Under the pieces are notes generated by a model. It was not told where the DNA came from, searched no databases, and was given only the letters and a program-made list of their open reading frames with translations. From the NCBI GenBank assembly GCA_017476665.1, contig JAFUZJ010000030.1, positions 1 to 64,000 of the forward strand: a stretch of DNA of 64,000 nt, read 5' to 3'. Every line of letters starts with the position of its first letter. Position 1 is the first letter of the stretch. Source of the stretch: Lachnospiraceae bacterium. GTDB lineage: Bacteria > Bacillota > Clostridia > Lachnospirales > Lachnospiraceae. Position numbers and translations under genes: made by a program. Below, one piece after another: positions 41,108-49,365 of this stretch.

Positions 41108-42285
41108 CGACGGAGATTTTTTGTGAGATATTGGGAGATGTGCGGGAGGAGTTTGTGCTGGAAGCGTGGGAAATACAGAACACTCGAAACGTGAAAAAAC
41201 AATGGATCCTACGACTGAGTGCGATCGCGGCGGTATTGTGTATGCTTGTGGGAGGCGGAATGCTGTATCGTCATCTGCATGGGAAAGAGGAACTGCCTAT
41301 GCTGACGCTGGGAGAATTGCTGTCGGATGGCATGGGATTTGAGGGACTGATCTATCGGGATGCATCGGAGCTGAATGCGGGAAGATATGATCCGCTGGCA
41401 CAGGGACAAAATGAGTTCTCCACCCTTCCGGTATACCAAAATAAAAGTTGTGTCCTGAGCACAAAAGGAATACCTGTCGGATTGGACACGGAAGAGATGC
41501 AGCAGCGGCTGGAAAGAGCGGCTGCAATCATGGGGATCAGTACAGACAGACGCCGGCAAGAGACGGTTTCCCACGTAGTATACCGAATCTATGCAGAAGA
41601 AGGCGGAGTGAGGATTTACTCGGATATAGACGGAACGATCGGGGTAGTGTTTCAAGACGGCATGGAGCTGCCGGAGCAATACCATTTTACCGGGGAAGAG
41701 ACCACGGAGGAAGAGGCGCGGGAGGTCATAATCTATCTGATCGAGCAATACAGCAAATTATTTGCGTTTGCACAGCCTGAGATCGCGTTGGAGGGGGATC
41801 GGGACATTTATGGAAGGTATTACCGAACATATAAAGTTTATGATGCTTCCGGGAATGCGGAACAACAGCTTTTGAATTTTTACTTTCATTCTGCGGATTT
41901 TAACCTGGATGATGAAGGAAAGCTGCGGAGTATCCGGATACAGGACGCGCTGGCAGTGGCGGAAAAAATCGGTGATTATCCAATCATTACCGAGGAGGAG
42001 GCAAGGCAGAAGCTGTTTGGGGGAGATTATCTGACGACGGTGCCTTATCCTATGCAGGGGGAAGCTGCGGTTGTGATGACACAACTGGTTTATCGGGACA
42101 GCCGCATGGAAGAGAATTATCTGCCCTATTATCGTTTTTATGTGGAGCTTCCGGAGGATATTTTTGAATCGGAGGCGCTTGCAAACGGACTGAAGCAGTA
42201 TGGAGCTTATTATGTGCCGGCTGTTTCGGAGGATTATTTATCGAAGGGCGGGAAAAGCGGACCGATGTCGATGTATTTCCAGTGA
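41104..42285 (+). CDS. Putative anti-sigma factor, single-pass membrane protein
   Basis: 393 residues. A short N-terminal cytoplasmic part of about 33 residues is followed by one membrane segment (about 34-55, LSAIAAVLCMLVGGGMLY) and a large extracytoplasmic domain of about 335 residues with no cysteine motif or known enzyme signature. ATGA overlap with the sigma gene supports pairing. The N-terminal part is too short for a classical zinc-binding anti-sigma domain, so the mode of binding is unclear. The extracellular part has two acidic, aromatic-rich halves that may be repeats of a PepSY-like fold; this is tentative. Confidence 0.6.
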   Translation: MTTEIFCEILGDVREEFVLEAWEIQNTRNVKKQWILRLSAIAAVLCMLVGGGMLYRHLHGKEELPMLTLGELLSDGMGFEGLIYRDASELNAGRYDPLAQGQNEFSTLPVYQNKSCVLSTKGIPVGLDTEEMQQRLERAAAIMGISTDRRRQETVSHVVYRIYAEEGGVRIYSDIDGTIGVVFQDGMELPEQYHFTGEETTEEEAREVIIYLIEQYSKLFAFAQPEIALEGDRDIYGRYYRTYKVYDASGNAEQQLLNFYFHSADFNLDDEGKLRSIRIQDALAVAEKIGDYPIITEEEARQKLFGGDYLTTVPYPMQGEAAVVMTQLVYRDSRMEENYLPYYRFYVELPEDIFESEALANGLKQYGAYYVPAVSEDYLSKGGKSGPMSMYFQ

Positions 42286-42290
42286 AAAGA

Positions 42291-42319
42291 TTGTGATTTC
42301 CCCTGTGGTATGATACAAT
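42291..42319 (+). promoter_or_regulatory. Promoter of the four-domain fusion gene
   Basis: -35 TTGTGA (42291-42296), 17-base spacer, -10 TACAAT (42314-42319). Confidence 0.6.
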
Positions 42320-42394
42320 AAAATATACAAAAGAAAAATAAGCGGCTGCGAAGCAGCGAGCTTTCTGGTCTATGATATTTCCTAAAAGGACAAC

Positions 42395-42427
42395 ATGGAT
42401 TACTATCCTGTGGGGGAAAAAAGATGA
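42395..42427 (+). CDS. Possible 10-residue upstream peptide coupled to the fusion gene
   Basis: ATG 42395 after AAAAGGA encodes MDYYPVGEKR and stops at TGA 42425-42427, overlapping the ATG of the next gene as ATGA. The large gene otherwise has only GGGGG as a ribosome binding site, which lies inside this peptide. Translation of the peptide could feed the downstream start. No homology can be claimed at this size. Confidence 0.35.
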   Translation: MDYYPVGEKR

Positions 42428-45400
42428 ATATTTTGGTGATTGGGGGCAGTTATTTTCTGGGTAAGGCGTTCGTGGAAATGGCTGCAGATGTGCATACGGT
42501 TACGGTATTGAACCGCGGAACCAGGCAGGCTGTATGGAAGCGCGGGAATGCTGTGCCGGAACTCCACGCAGACAGACACGACAAAATGCGTCTGCAGGAG
42601 CTTTTGGGGGCTGAAGATCAAAAGATGCAGCAGAGTGCGGAAGCGGAGCATGGAAAGCAATATGATGCCGTGGTGGATTTCTGTGCGTATCAGCCGGGGG
42701 ATATCCGTACCATTGTGGAGGTACTCGGAGATCGGATCAAACAGTATATTTTTGTCAGCACCTGCGATGTATATAGGCGTGGCCTGGGGACGGAACTGGA
42801 CGAGAGCGGCGCGTTTGAGACCAGGGATTTTGGCGGGGATGCCGGAGCCTATATTCTGGGGAAGGCGGCGTTGGAGCAGGAACTGACGGCCTGTGCGCAG
42901 GAGTATGGTTTTGCCGATACTTCTGTCAGACCGGTTATCATTTATGGGCCGGATAATTATGCACCCAGGGAAAGTATGTTTTTTACATGGATCCTGCGGG
43001 CAGGGCAGGTCGTGTATCCGAAGGATGCGGACGGTTTTTTCCAGATGGTGTATGTGAAAGATGTGGCGAGAATTCTTCTGCAGCTTTGCGGAAGAGAAGA
43101 GGCTTATCATCAGGCCTTCAACCTGTGCGGCGATGATATCATGGATTATGCGCGCTATGTGGCGTGTCTGGAGCAGGTTACGCAGCGCAAGATTGAAAAG
43201 GTTGAGCTGACAGTGGCAGAGGTGGAGGAGAGACAGATTCCGCTGCCGTTTGCATTGACCAGAGCGGAGAGTGAATTGTATTCTGACGCAAAACTCCGAC
43301 AACTTGGTGTGGAGTATACATCGATCGCAGACGGAATGTGGGAAACCTTTGCGTGGTTTGTGGAGAGTGAGGCTGCCCGTGGGGCGGACAAGGCGGAGGA
43401 GCGTATGACAGAGGAGAGACCGGGTGAATTGGATGTTTCCGCAATCCTGCAGAAAGTGGATGACCTGTTTGACGAGAACAGGGCGAAGGAGGCGGAACAG
43501 CTTTTGCTGCAGGCTTTAGAGGCTGCGAAGCAGAATGGCGATGGAGCGGCACAGCTGCAGATCCTGAATGAGTTGATCGGATATTACAGGCAGACATCGG
43601 AACGGGAACCGTTGATCCGGGTGATCGAGGAGGCGCTGCAGACGGCGGAGCGGATGGGACTGGAGGGGAGTATCCCCTATGCGACGACGACGTTAAATGC
43701 GGCCAACGGATACCGTTCCATTGGGGAAATCCAGAAGTCCATGGATTACTATCATATAACGGAAGAAATCTATAAACAGAAGATGCCGGAAGACGATATG
43801 CGGATGGCGGGGCTTTTGAACAATATGAGCCTGTTGTACCAGGAATTAAATGATTATGCGGCTGCCGGAAAATATCTGAAGCGGGCGCTGGCGATCTGTG
43901 AGCAGAATCAGGCCGGGTTTGAGACGGCCGTCACGTATGCAAATCTGGCAAACACCTGCGTTTTGGCAGAAAGCTATGGCATGGCAGCTGCTTATGCGGA
44001 GACAGCGATCGAATTGTTTGAAAAGAGAAATCTGTTTGATGCCCATTACTGTGCGGCCCTTTCGGCATTGGGTATGTGTCGGTTTGAATTCAATCGATTT
44101 GAGGAGGCGGAGGCGTTGTTCTCAAAAGGCATGGACCTTGTGGAGAACAGTTTGGGCAGGAACCGCCAGTATGAGAGGTTGAAAGAGAACAGGGACCGCT
44201 GCAGGGAGGCTATGGCGAAACAGGCGGCAGAAAACGGAGCGAAGGCAGCATCAGACCGTGAGGCTGAGAGTAGGATGAAACTATACACAACGGCAGATAA
44301 AGTGGGCGGAGGAGACAGCCAAAAGTATATGACAGGATTGGCACTTTGCAGACAATATTATGAGACCTATGGGAAACCTGCTCTGGAGAGAGAATTTGCA
44401 CCTTATCTGAACCGGATCGCGGTGGGACTTGTGGGGGAAGGTTCGGATTGTTTTGGATATGATGATGAGACATCCAGGGACCATGATTGGGGCCCCGGTT
44501 TCTGCATCTGGGTGACAGAGGAGACTTATGGGGAGATCGGAGAGCAGCTGGAGGAGATGTACGCCGGACTGCCTGCGGAGTTTGAGGGATATAAACGCAC
44601 GGTGAGCGCACAGGGAGAGGGGCGCCTTGGGGTGCAGACCATATCCGCATTTTACAGGAGACTTTTGGGAGCTGCGGATCATGAGAGTATAAACTGGCAG
44701 ACGGTGGAAGATTATGGGCTGGCAGCCGCAGTGAACGGTGAGGTCTTTGCAGATGGCGAGGGAATTTTCACTGCGTTCAGAGAGAAACTGAAGGCGGGAT
44801 ATCCTGAGCGAATCCAATATCTGAAGATTGCAGAGGATGCGGCGAAGTTTGCACAGACCGGAGAGTATAATTATAAGCGTATGCTGGAGCGCGGGGATCG
44901 ACTGACAGCGGATCGGATGCTCAGTGAAGCGCTGGGGCATGCCATGCGGCTGATGCATCATATGCGGAATGTGTATCCGCCCCATGATAAATGGCTGTAT
45001 AGAAGTTGTATGGAGTTGGAAAAGGCGGAAAATATGCAGCAGACGGAAATCATCGGATTGCTTCGCGCAGTGCATGCATGTCTGAAGGAGGATGACGGGA
45101 CGGCGCTTGCGTATGGTGCTGAACGGATGGAACAGCTGGGAGAGGCGTTGGCGAGGGCACTCTATGCCCGCAGTATCATCAGTGACATTGACAGCTATCT
45201 GGATATGCACACGGAAGAACTTTTGATGAAGGCGTCCGTGGCAGGGGATACGGATGAGCAGCTGGTTGACCGTATTGTGAAGCTGGAATTTGAGGCCTTT
45301 GACAAGGTGAAAAATGAGGGCGGCAGAGCCTATTGTCAGAACGACTGGCCCACTTTTTCCGTGATGCGCAAGAGCCAGTATCTGACCTGGAACCGGACGA

Positions 45401-45861
45401 TGCTATTGCAGTATTTCTATGATTTTGACAGAGAATACCGCAGGGGACACAATCTGATTACAGAAAAATATGCCCGCATGATGGAGAGTACCACGCCGGA
45501 GCGCTTCCGTGAGATGGCGGAGAATTTCCCTAAGCTGACCGAACAACAGAAAGCAATCATCGATCAGATCGTGGCAGTACAGATGGGAATGATGGAGGAA
45601 TTTGCCGAGGAGCATCCGAAGGTGGCGGGCAATGCGAGAAATCTGCACACCTATGAGGACAGTATTGTGGATACTTCCTACGAGACCTATCTGCGCGGGG
45701 AGATCAGCACCTATTCGGACAAGATGCTGCAGCTCTACGGTCAGCATGTGGTGGGATGCCTTCAGGCCGGTATCAATATCGCACGCCAGACCATCGAGAA
45801 TACAGCCAGATTGTACGGTTATGAGAATCTGGACAAATTTGAGGCGAGCATTTTAGACTAG
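42424..45861 (+). CDS. Fusion: SDR epimerase, TPR, nucleotidyltransferase-like DUF4037 and DUF4125
   Basis: 1145 residues in four parts. (1) Residues 1-320: an extended short-chain dehydrogenase/epimerase with GGSYFLGKAFVE (nucleotide loop), VSTCDVYR and YILGKAALE (an atypical YxxxK). (2) About 335-625: tetratricopeptide repeats, ending in RNRQYERLKENRDRCREA. (3) About 640-920: a polymerase-beta-like nucleotidyltransferase, G673-S674 followed by Asp686-x-Asp688 in SRDHDWGPGF, as in DUF4037. (4) About 925-1145: a helical DUF4125-like domain with NDWPTFSVMRKSQYL. DUF4037-DUF4125 proteins occur in gut Clostridia; the addition of SDR and TPR in one chain is unusual. The biochemical role is unknown; a nucleotide-modifying or signalling enzyme is possible. 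The internal junctions show no sign of frameshift. Confidence 0.8.
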   Translation: MNILVIGGSYFLGKAFVEMAADVHTVTVLNRGTRQAVWKRGNAVPELHADRHDKMRLQELLGAEDQKMQQSAEAEHGKQYDAVVDFCAYQPGDIRTIVEVLGDRIKQYIFVSTCDVYRRGLGTELDESGAFETRDFGGDAGAYILGKAALEQELTACAQEYGFADTSVRPVIIYGPDNYAPRESMFFTWILRAGQVVYPKDADGFFQMVYVKDVARILLQLCGREEAYHQAFNLCGDDIMDYARYVACLEQVTQRKIEKVELTVAEVEERQIPLPFALTRAESELYSDAKLRQLGVEYTSIADGMWETFAWFVESEAARGADKAEERMTEERPGELDVSAILQKVDDLFDENRAKEAEQLLLQALEAAKQNGDGAAQLQILNELIGYYRQTSEREPLIRVIEEALQTAERMGLEGSIPYATTTLNAANGYRSIGEIQKSMDYYHITEEIYKQKMPEDDMRMAGLLNNMSLLYQELNDYAAAGKYLKRALAICEQNQAGFETAVTYANLANTCVLAESYGMAAAYAETAIELFEKRNLFDAHYCAALSALGMCRFEFNRFEEAEALFSKGMDLVENSLGRNRQYERLKENRDRCREAMAKQAAENGAKAASDREAESRMKLYTTADKVGGGDSQKYMTGLALCRQYYETYGKPALEREFAPYLNRIAVGLVGEGSDCFGYDDETSRDHDWGPGFCIWVTEETYGEIGEQLEEMYAGLPAEFEGYKRTVSAQGEGRLGVQTISAFYRRLLGAADHESINWQTVEDYGLAAAVNGEVFADGEGIFTAFREKLKAGYPERIQYLKIAEDAAKFAQTGEYNYKRMLERGDRLTADRMLSEALGHAMRLMHHMRNVYPPHDKWLYRSCMELEKAENMQQTEIIGLLRAVHACLKEDDGTALAYGAERMEQLGEALARALYARSIISDIDSYLDMHTEELLMKASVAGDTDEQLVDRIVKLEFEAFDKVKNEGGRAYCQNDWPTFSVMRKSQYLTWNRTMLLQYFYDFDREYRRGHNLITEKYARMMESTTPERFREMAENFPKLTEQQKAIIDQIVAVQMGMMEEFAEEHPKVAGNARNLHTYEDSIVDTSYETYLRGEISTYSDKMLQLYGQHVVGCLQAGINIARQTIENTARLYGYENLDKFEASILD

Positions 45862-45913
45862 AAATAAAATTGCGATATTTAATATTTTGTTTATTTTCAT
45901 ATGGAAAGATTTA

Positions 45914-45922
45914 TGGTAAAAT
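45914..45922 (+). promoter_or_regulatory. Extended -10 promoter of rubrerythrin
   Basis: TGGTAAAAT (TGN plus TAAAAT) 51 bases before the rubrerythrin ATG. The -35 region is not recognisable. No PerR box was found in the AT-rich surroundings. Confidence 0.45.
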
Positions 45923-45972
45923 AAAATAGAACTTTTGGGAGATTTTAATCAAAATAAAAGGAGGATTTCAAA

Positions 45973-46512
45973 ATGAAATTTGTATGTTCTGTATGTGGTT
46001 ACGTGTATGAGGGAGATGCCGCACCGGCTGAGTGCCCGATCTGTCATGTGGGCGCTGACAAGTTTATTGCACAGACCGAGGAGAAGGTATGGGCTTCCGA
46101 GCATGTAGTTGGCGTGGCACAGGGTGTCAGCGAGGACATTCTGAAAGATCTTCGTTCCAATTTTGAGGGCGAATGCTCTGAGGTTGGTATGTATCTGGCT
46201 ATGGCTCGTGTGGCTTACAGAGAGGGTTATCCTGAGATCGGTATGTACTATGAGAAGGCTGCATTTGAAGAGGCAGAGCATGCTGCGAAGTTTGCAGAGC
46301 TGTTGGGTGAAGTTGTGACGAACAGCACCAAGAAGAATCTGGAGATGAGAGTGGATGCGGAAAATGGCGCTACCGCAGGCAAGACTGATCTGGCAAAGCG
46401 CGCGAAAGCAGCAAATCTTGACGCAATCCATGACACTGTTCATGAGATGGCTCGCGACGAGGCAAGGCACGGTAAGGCGTTTGAGGGTCTGCTCAAGAGA
46501 TATTTTGGCTAA
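45973..46512 (+). CDS. Reverse rubrerythrin
   Basis: 179 residues. The rubredoxin domain is at the N terminus ([10 protein letters not shown] and [11 protein letters not shown]), the opposite of classical rubrerythrin, followed by a ferritin-like diiron domain with [33 protein letters not shown] and [17 protein letters not shown] supplying the Glu/His ligands. These enzymes reduce hydrogen peroxide and oxygen with NAD(P)H-derived electrons and protect anaerobes. AGGAGG precedes the ATG. It fits with the Hrb gene 700 bases downstream as an oxidative stress pair. Confidence 0.94.
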   Translation: MKFVCSVCGYVYEGDAAPAECPICHVGADKFIAQTEEKVWASEHVVGVAQGVSEDILKDLRSNFEGECSEVGMYLAMARVAYREGYPEIGMYYEKAAFEEAEHAAKFAELLGEVVTNSTKKNLEMRVDAENGATAGKTDLAKRAKAANLDAIHDTVHEMARDEARHGKAFEGLLKRYFG

Positions 46513-46670
46513 AAAGTACTTTGCACTACAGCTCTTTTGCACAAAAGACAAGACCGGGACCGGAGTCGATTTGGTTCTGCGTATAACTCCATTCTAAAGA
46601 TAACGACAGGAGTGTGAAGGGACACTCAGGATGAAACAAACAGTTGAATCACAGAAAGGAGATAATTGAA

Positions 46671-47174
46671 ATGACAGAAGAAACCAAATTGATTCTTGAC
46701 AAACTCGAAATAGTTGGAAGTGATGTGCGCGAGCTGAAGACAAGGGTAGGCTCGCTGGAAACGAAGATGGATTCGTTGGAAACGAAGGTAGGCTCGTTGG
46801 AAACGAAGGTGGATTCGCTGGAAACGAAGGTGGATTCGCTGGAAACGAAGATGGATTCGTTGGAAACGAAGGTGGATTCGCTGGAAACGAAGGTGGATTC
46901 GTTGGAAACGAAGGTGGATTCGCTGGAAACGAAGATGGATTCTCTGGACTCCAAGGTAGGTGTATTAGAAACTGATATGAAGAGGATGCAGCTTACGCTT
47001 GAAAACGAGGTGGATCGTAATATTAAGCTTATTGCAGAAGGGCATTTGGATCTGAACAGAAAGCTGACAGAGGCCTTAAAGTATAAAGAGGAGCATGAGT
47101 TACTTCAGGTTCGCATGAATCTGGCTGAGGCTGACATCAAGAGGTTGAAGGATGCGGTTTTTGTCAGTGCTTAA
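46671..47174 (+). CDS. Small coiled-coil protein built from 21-base heptad repeats
   Basis: 167 residues from ATG 46671 after AAAGGAG. A short N-terminal helix is followed by eleven successive heptads of the form [DG]SLETK[VM], with Val/Met and Leu at the a and d positions, an ideal parallel coiled coil. The last 60 residues are a different, charged helical tail without the strict repeat. No signal peptide or membrane segment. Proteins of this sort often act as spacers or scaffolds; I cannot assign a function. The near-identity of the repeats at DNA level indicates recent expansion. It lies between two oxygen-defence genes but its link to them is unclear. Confidence 0.7.
   Translation: MTEETKLILDKLEIVGSDVRELKTRVGSLETKMDSLETKVGSLETKVDSLETKVDSLETKMDSLETKVDSLETKVDSLETKVDSLETKMDSLDSKVGVLETDMKRMQLTLENEVDRNIKLIAEGHLDLNRKLTEALKYKEEHELLQVRMNLAEADIKRLKDAVFVSA
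46749..46979 (+). repeat. Eleven 21-base tandem repeats
   Basis: Unit close to GATTCGCTGGAAACGAAGGT plus one base, repeated eleven times with only scattered third-base and Val/Met, Asp/Gly changes; the last two copies are more diverged. The period equals one protein heptad, so copy number can change without frame loss. Confidence 0.9.
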
Positions 47175-47225
47175 ATGTTTAAGGCAGACCTATACGGAAA
47201 ATAAGATTTGCAAGGAGGACATTGT

Positions 47226-47864
47226 ATGGACAAGAAAGCGCTTTACTGCCTCAGTTACGGCGTGTTCATGCTTTCTACAAAGTGCGGAGACAAGGTGAAC
47301 GGCTGTATCACCAACACAGGTATTCAGGTGGCGAACAGTCCCACGAGGATTGCAATTTCGGTGATCAATGCGAACTATACCTGTGACTTGATTAAAGAGA
47401 GCGTAGTATTTGCATTGACTCTGCTGGATAGTACCTGTAATTTTTACACAATCCAGCATTTTGGATTTCAGTCGGGCAGAAATGTGGACAAGTTTGCGAA
47501 TCTCCAGTGCCCTGTAGATGTCAACGGAGCGCCTTATCTGAACTGGCAGGCCTGTGCCGTGATCAGCGGAAAAGTGGTGGAAAGCCATGATCTGGGCAGC
47601 CACACCTTGTTCATTGCGGAAGTGGTGGACGCCAAGGTATTGAGTGAGAATCCGCCCCTTACCTATGCGGACTATCAGTCTAAGGTGAAGCCCAAAGCTG
47701 AGACACAGAAGGCTGATGCATCTCAGTCCAAAACGGAGAAGAAGATTGTGGGTTGGCGCTGCAAGATCTGTAATTATGTCTATGAAGGGAGCGAGCTTCC
47801 GGCAGATTTCTCCTGTCCATTGTGCGGACATGGCCCGGAGGATTTCGAGCCAATCTACGAGTGA
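47226..47864 (+). CDS. hrb: High-molecular-weight rubredoxin (flavin reductase-rubredoxin)
   Basis: 212 residues from ATG 47226, seven bases after AAGGAGG. Residues 1-155 are a flavin-reductase-like FMN domain (ALYCLSYGVFMLSTKCGD, GCITNTGIQV, DVNGAPYLNWQACAVISGKVV). A 20-residue Lys-rich linker leads to a C-terminal rubredoxin with CKICNYVYEGSELP and CPLCGHGPEDFEP. This is the domain order of Hrb, which passes electrons from NAD(P)H to flavodiiron proteins for reduction of O2 or NO, and to rubrerythrin. Proximity to the reverse rubrerythrin gene supports that role. Confidence 0.92.
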   Translation: MDKKALYCLSYGVFMLSTKCGDKVNGCITNTGIQVANSPTRIAISVINANYTCDLIKESVVFALTLLDSTCNFYTIQHFGFQSGRNVDKFANLQCPVDVNGAPYLNWQACAVISGKVVESHDLGSHTLFIAEVVDAKVLSENPPLTYADYQSKVKPKAETQKADASQSKTEKKIVGWRCKICNYVYEGSELPADFSCPLCGHGPEDFEPIYE

Positions 47865-47889
47865 TTGATGCAAAGAATATGTGAAGATG

Positions 47890-47930
47890 CAGCCATTGCC
47901 GGGATGCTTTTATGGTTTCGGTAATGGCTG
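47890..47930 (+). repeat. Hairpin after hrb
   Basis: CAGCCATTGCC (47890-47900) pairs with GGTAATGGCTG (47920-47930), one G-T pair. No T-run follows, so it may be an mRNA-end or leader structure rather than a terminator. Confidence 0.5.
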
Positions 47931-47952
47931 TCTAGGAAAGGAGCTGATCGTG

Positions 47953-48042
47953 ATGACACAGACAAAGAAGAACACCGAAAACAGAATCATGGAAACAGTA
48001 TTCAAAGGGTACAATCATGCAATCCTTTCTGTCAGTATGTAA
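47953..48042 (+). CDS. Possible 29-residue small protein
   Basis: ATG 47953, ten bases after AAAGGAG, encodes MTQTKKNTENRIMETVFKGY followed by NHAILSVSM. It is bracketed by the hairpin at 47890-47930 and a terminator at 48086-48110, so it would be the last reading frame of the hrb transcript. No family recognised. Confidence 0.35.
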   Translation: MTQTKKNTENRIMETVFKGYNHAILSVSM

Positions 48043-48085
48043 AGTATGGAATGATTCCGTAAGCGTGGATCAGGTTGGATGATAT

Positions 48086-48110
48086 GGCACCTCTTTGAGG
48101 TGTCTTTTTT
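48086..48110 (+). terminator. Rho-independent terminator before rtcB
   Basis: GGCACCTC (48086-48093) pairs with GAGGTGTC (48097-48104), one G-T pair, three-base loop, then six T residues. Confidence 0.88.
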
Positions 48111-48123
48111 GTACCCTTTTTTA

Positions 48124-48168
48124 GCAGCGAATTTTAGACATAAAACTTATAGCGAAAAAATTCGCTGC
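48124..48168 (+). promoter_or_regulatory. Perfect hairpin directly before the rtcB ribosome binding site
   Basis: GCAGCGAATTTT (48124-48135) and AAAATTCGCTGC (48157-48168) are exact complements with a 21-base loop. The stem ends two bases before AGGAAAGGAAAT, the rtcB ribosome binding region. There is no T-run. It may regulate translation or mRNA processing of the rtcB-prfH pair. Confidence 0.55.
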
Positions 48169-48186
48169 CAGGAAAGGAAATAAGAT

Positions 48187-49365
48187 ATGGAGATTATCAA
48201 AGGAAAATACGCGGAGGCAAAGGTCTTCGCAAACGATCTGGAGCAATATGCCAGGGCGCAGCTTCAGATGATCTGTGACAATGCAGTAAGTGAAGGAAGC
48301 CGGATCAGAGTGATGCCGGACGTGCATCCGGGAAAGGTGGGAACCATCGGCCTGACCATGACGGTGGGAAAGCGGGTGATTCCCAACCTGTTGGGCATCG
48401 ACATCGGATGCGGTGTGTCCTGTATGAGAGTGTCGGCCAGGCATGTAGAGTTTGAAAAACTGGACCGGGTGGTCAGAGAGTGTGTTCCGGCAGGTTTTGT
48501 GCTGCGCCAGAAACCCCATAGAATGGCGGCAGGATTTGCCTTTGAAAAACTGCTTGCCGGTGACAGTGTGCGCTATGACAGAGCGGTCTTAAGTCTTGGC
48601 ACACTGGGAGGCGGCAATCATTTTATTGAGGTGGAACAGAGTACGGCCGGTGCCCACTGGGTCACGGTGCACACCGGCAGCAGATATCTGGGGAAAGCGG
48701 TGACAGAATACTATGTGGAGCAAGGGGCAAGACGGCTGAAGGAAAAAGGGGAGTCTGTTCCGCATCCCATGACCTATCTGGAGGGGGACCTGATGGAAGC
48801 CTATCTGACAGATGTAAAAACAGTGCAGGAGTATGCGGCGCTCAATCGGGAGATCATTTTGCAGGAGATTGCGAAAGGAATGAAGTGGAAAGAGGAGGAG
48901 CGTTTTTCTTCTGTACACAATTATGTGGAGGAAGCAGTGGACGGGGCACATAGGCAGTGCATTCTCAGAAAAGGGGCTATCTCAGCGAAGAAAGGCGAGA
49001 AAGTGATCATTCCCATCAATATGCGGGACGGTGTGTTATTGGGCATTGGCAAGGGGAATGCGGATTGGAATGAATCTGCACCTCATGGTTCCGGCAGGAT
49101 CCTGCGCAGGGATGAGGTGAAAAATCACTATACAGTAGCTGCCTTTAAGCAGGAAATGAAAGGAATCTATACCACCAGTGTCAGCGCAGATACCTTGGAC
49201 GAGGCGCCCTTTGCGTACCGGGGATTGGAGCAGATCTTGGATGCAGTGCAGGAGACGGTGGAAGTGACGGATGTGCTGAAACCTGTATATTGCTTTAAAG
49301 CTGGAAGCGGAAAAGAAGCGTTGCAGCGGCAAGAAGGCAGAAGAAAGGGGGCGCATCGGAAATGA
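48187..49365 (+). CDS. rtcB: RtcB-family RNA ligase, PrfH-coupled type
   Basis: 392 residues. Metal- and GMP-binding motifs are in order: MPDVHPGKVGTIG, GIDIGCGVSC (Cys ligand), LGTLGGGNHFIE, VHTGSR, and APHGSGRILRR, the last containing the His that is guanylylated. RtcB joins 2',3'-cyclic phosphate or 3'-phosphate to 5'-hydroxyl RNA ends. It overlaps prfH by ATGA. RtcB paired with PrfH repairs rRNA cut in the decoding centre by nucleases such as colicin E3-like toxins, while PrfH frees the stalled ribosomes; this context makes that role likely. A strong hairpin precedes the ribosome binding site. Confidence 0.92.
   Translation: MEIIKGKYAEAKVFANDLEQYARAQLQMICDNAVSEGSRIRVMPDVHPGKVGTIGLTMTVGKRVIPNLLGIDIGCGVSCMRVSARHVEFEKLDRVVRECVPAGFVLRQKPHRMAAGFAFEKLLAGDSVRYDRAVLSLGTLGGGNHFIEVEQSTAGAHWVTVHTGSRYLGKAVTEYYVEQGARRLKEKGESVPHPMTYLEGDLMEAYLTDVKTVQEYAALNREIILQEIAKGMKWKEEERFSSVHNYVEEAVDGAHRQCILRKGAISAKKGEKVIIPINMRDGVLLGIGKGNADWNESAPHGSGRILRRDEVKNHYTVAAFKQEMKGIYTTSVSADTLDEAPFAYRGLEQILDAVQETVEVTDVLKPVYCFKAGSGKEALQRQEGRRKGAHRK

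Noticed and set aside
46649..46954. Ser/Glu-rich minus-strand open frame opposite the heptad-repeat gene
   Set aside because: Tandem repeats of 21 bases keep any frame open; the plus strand has the ribosome binding site and the coiled-coil pattern.
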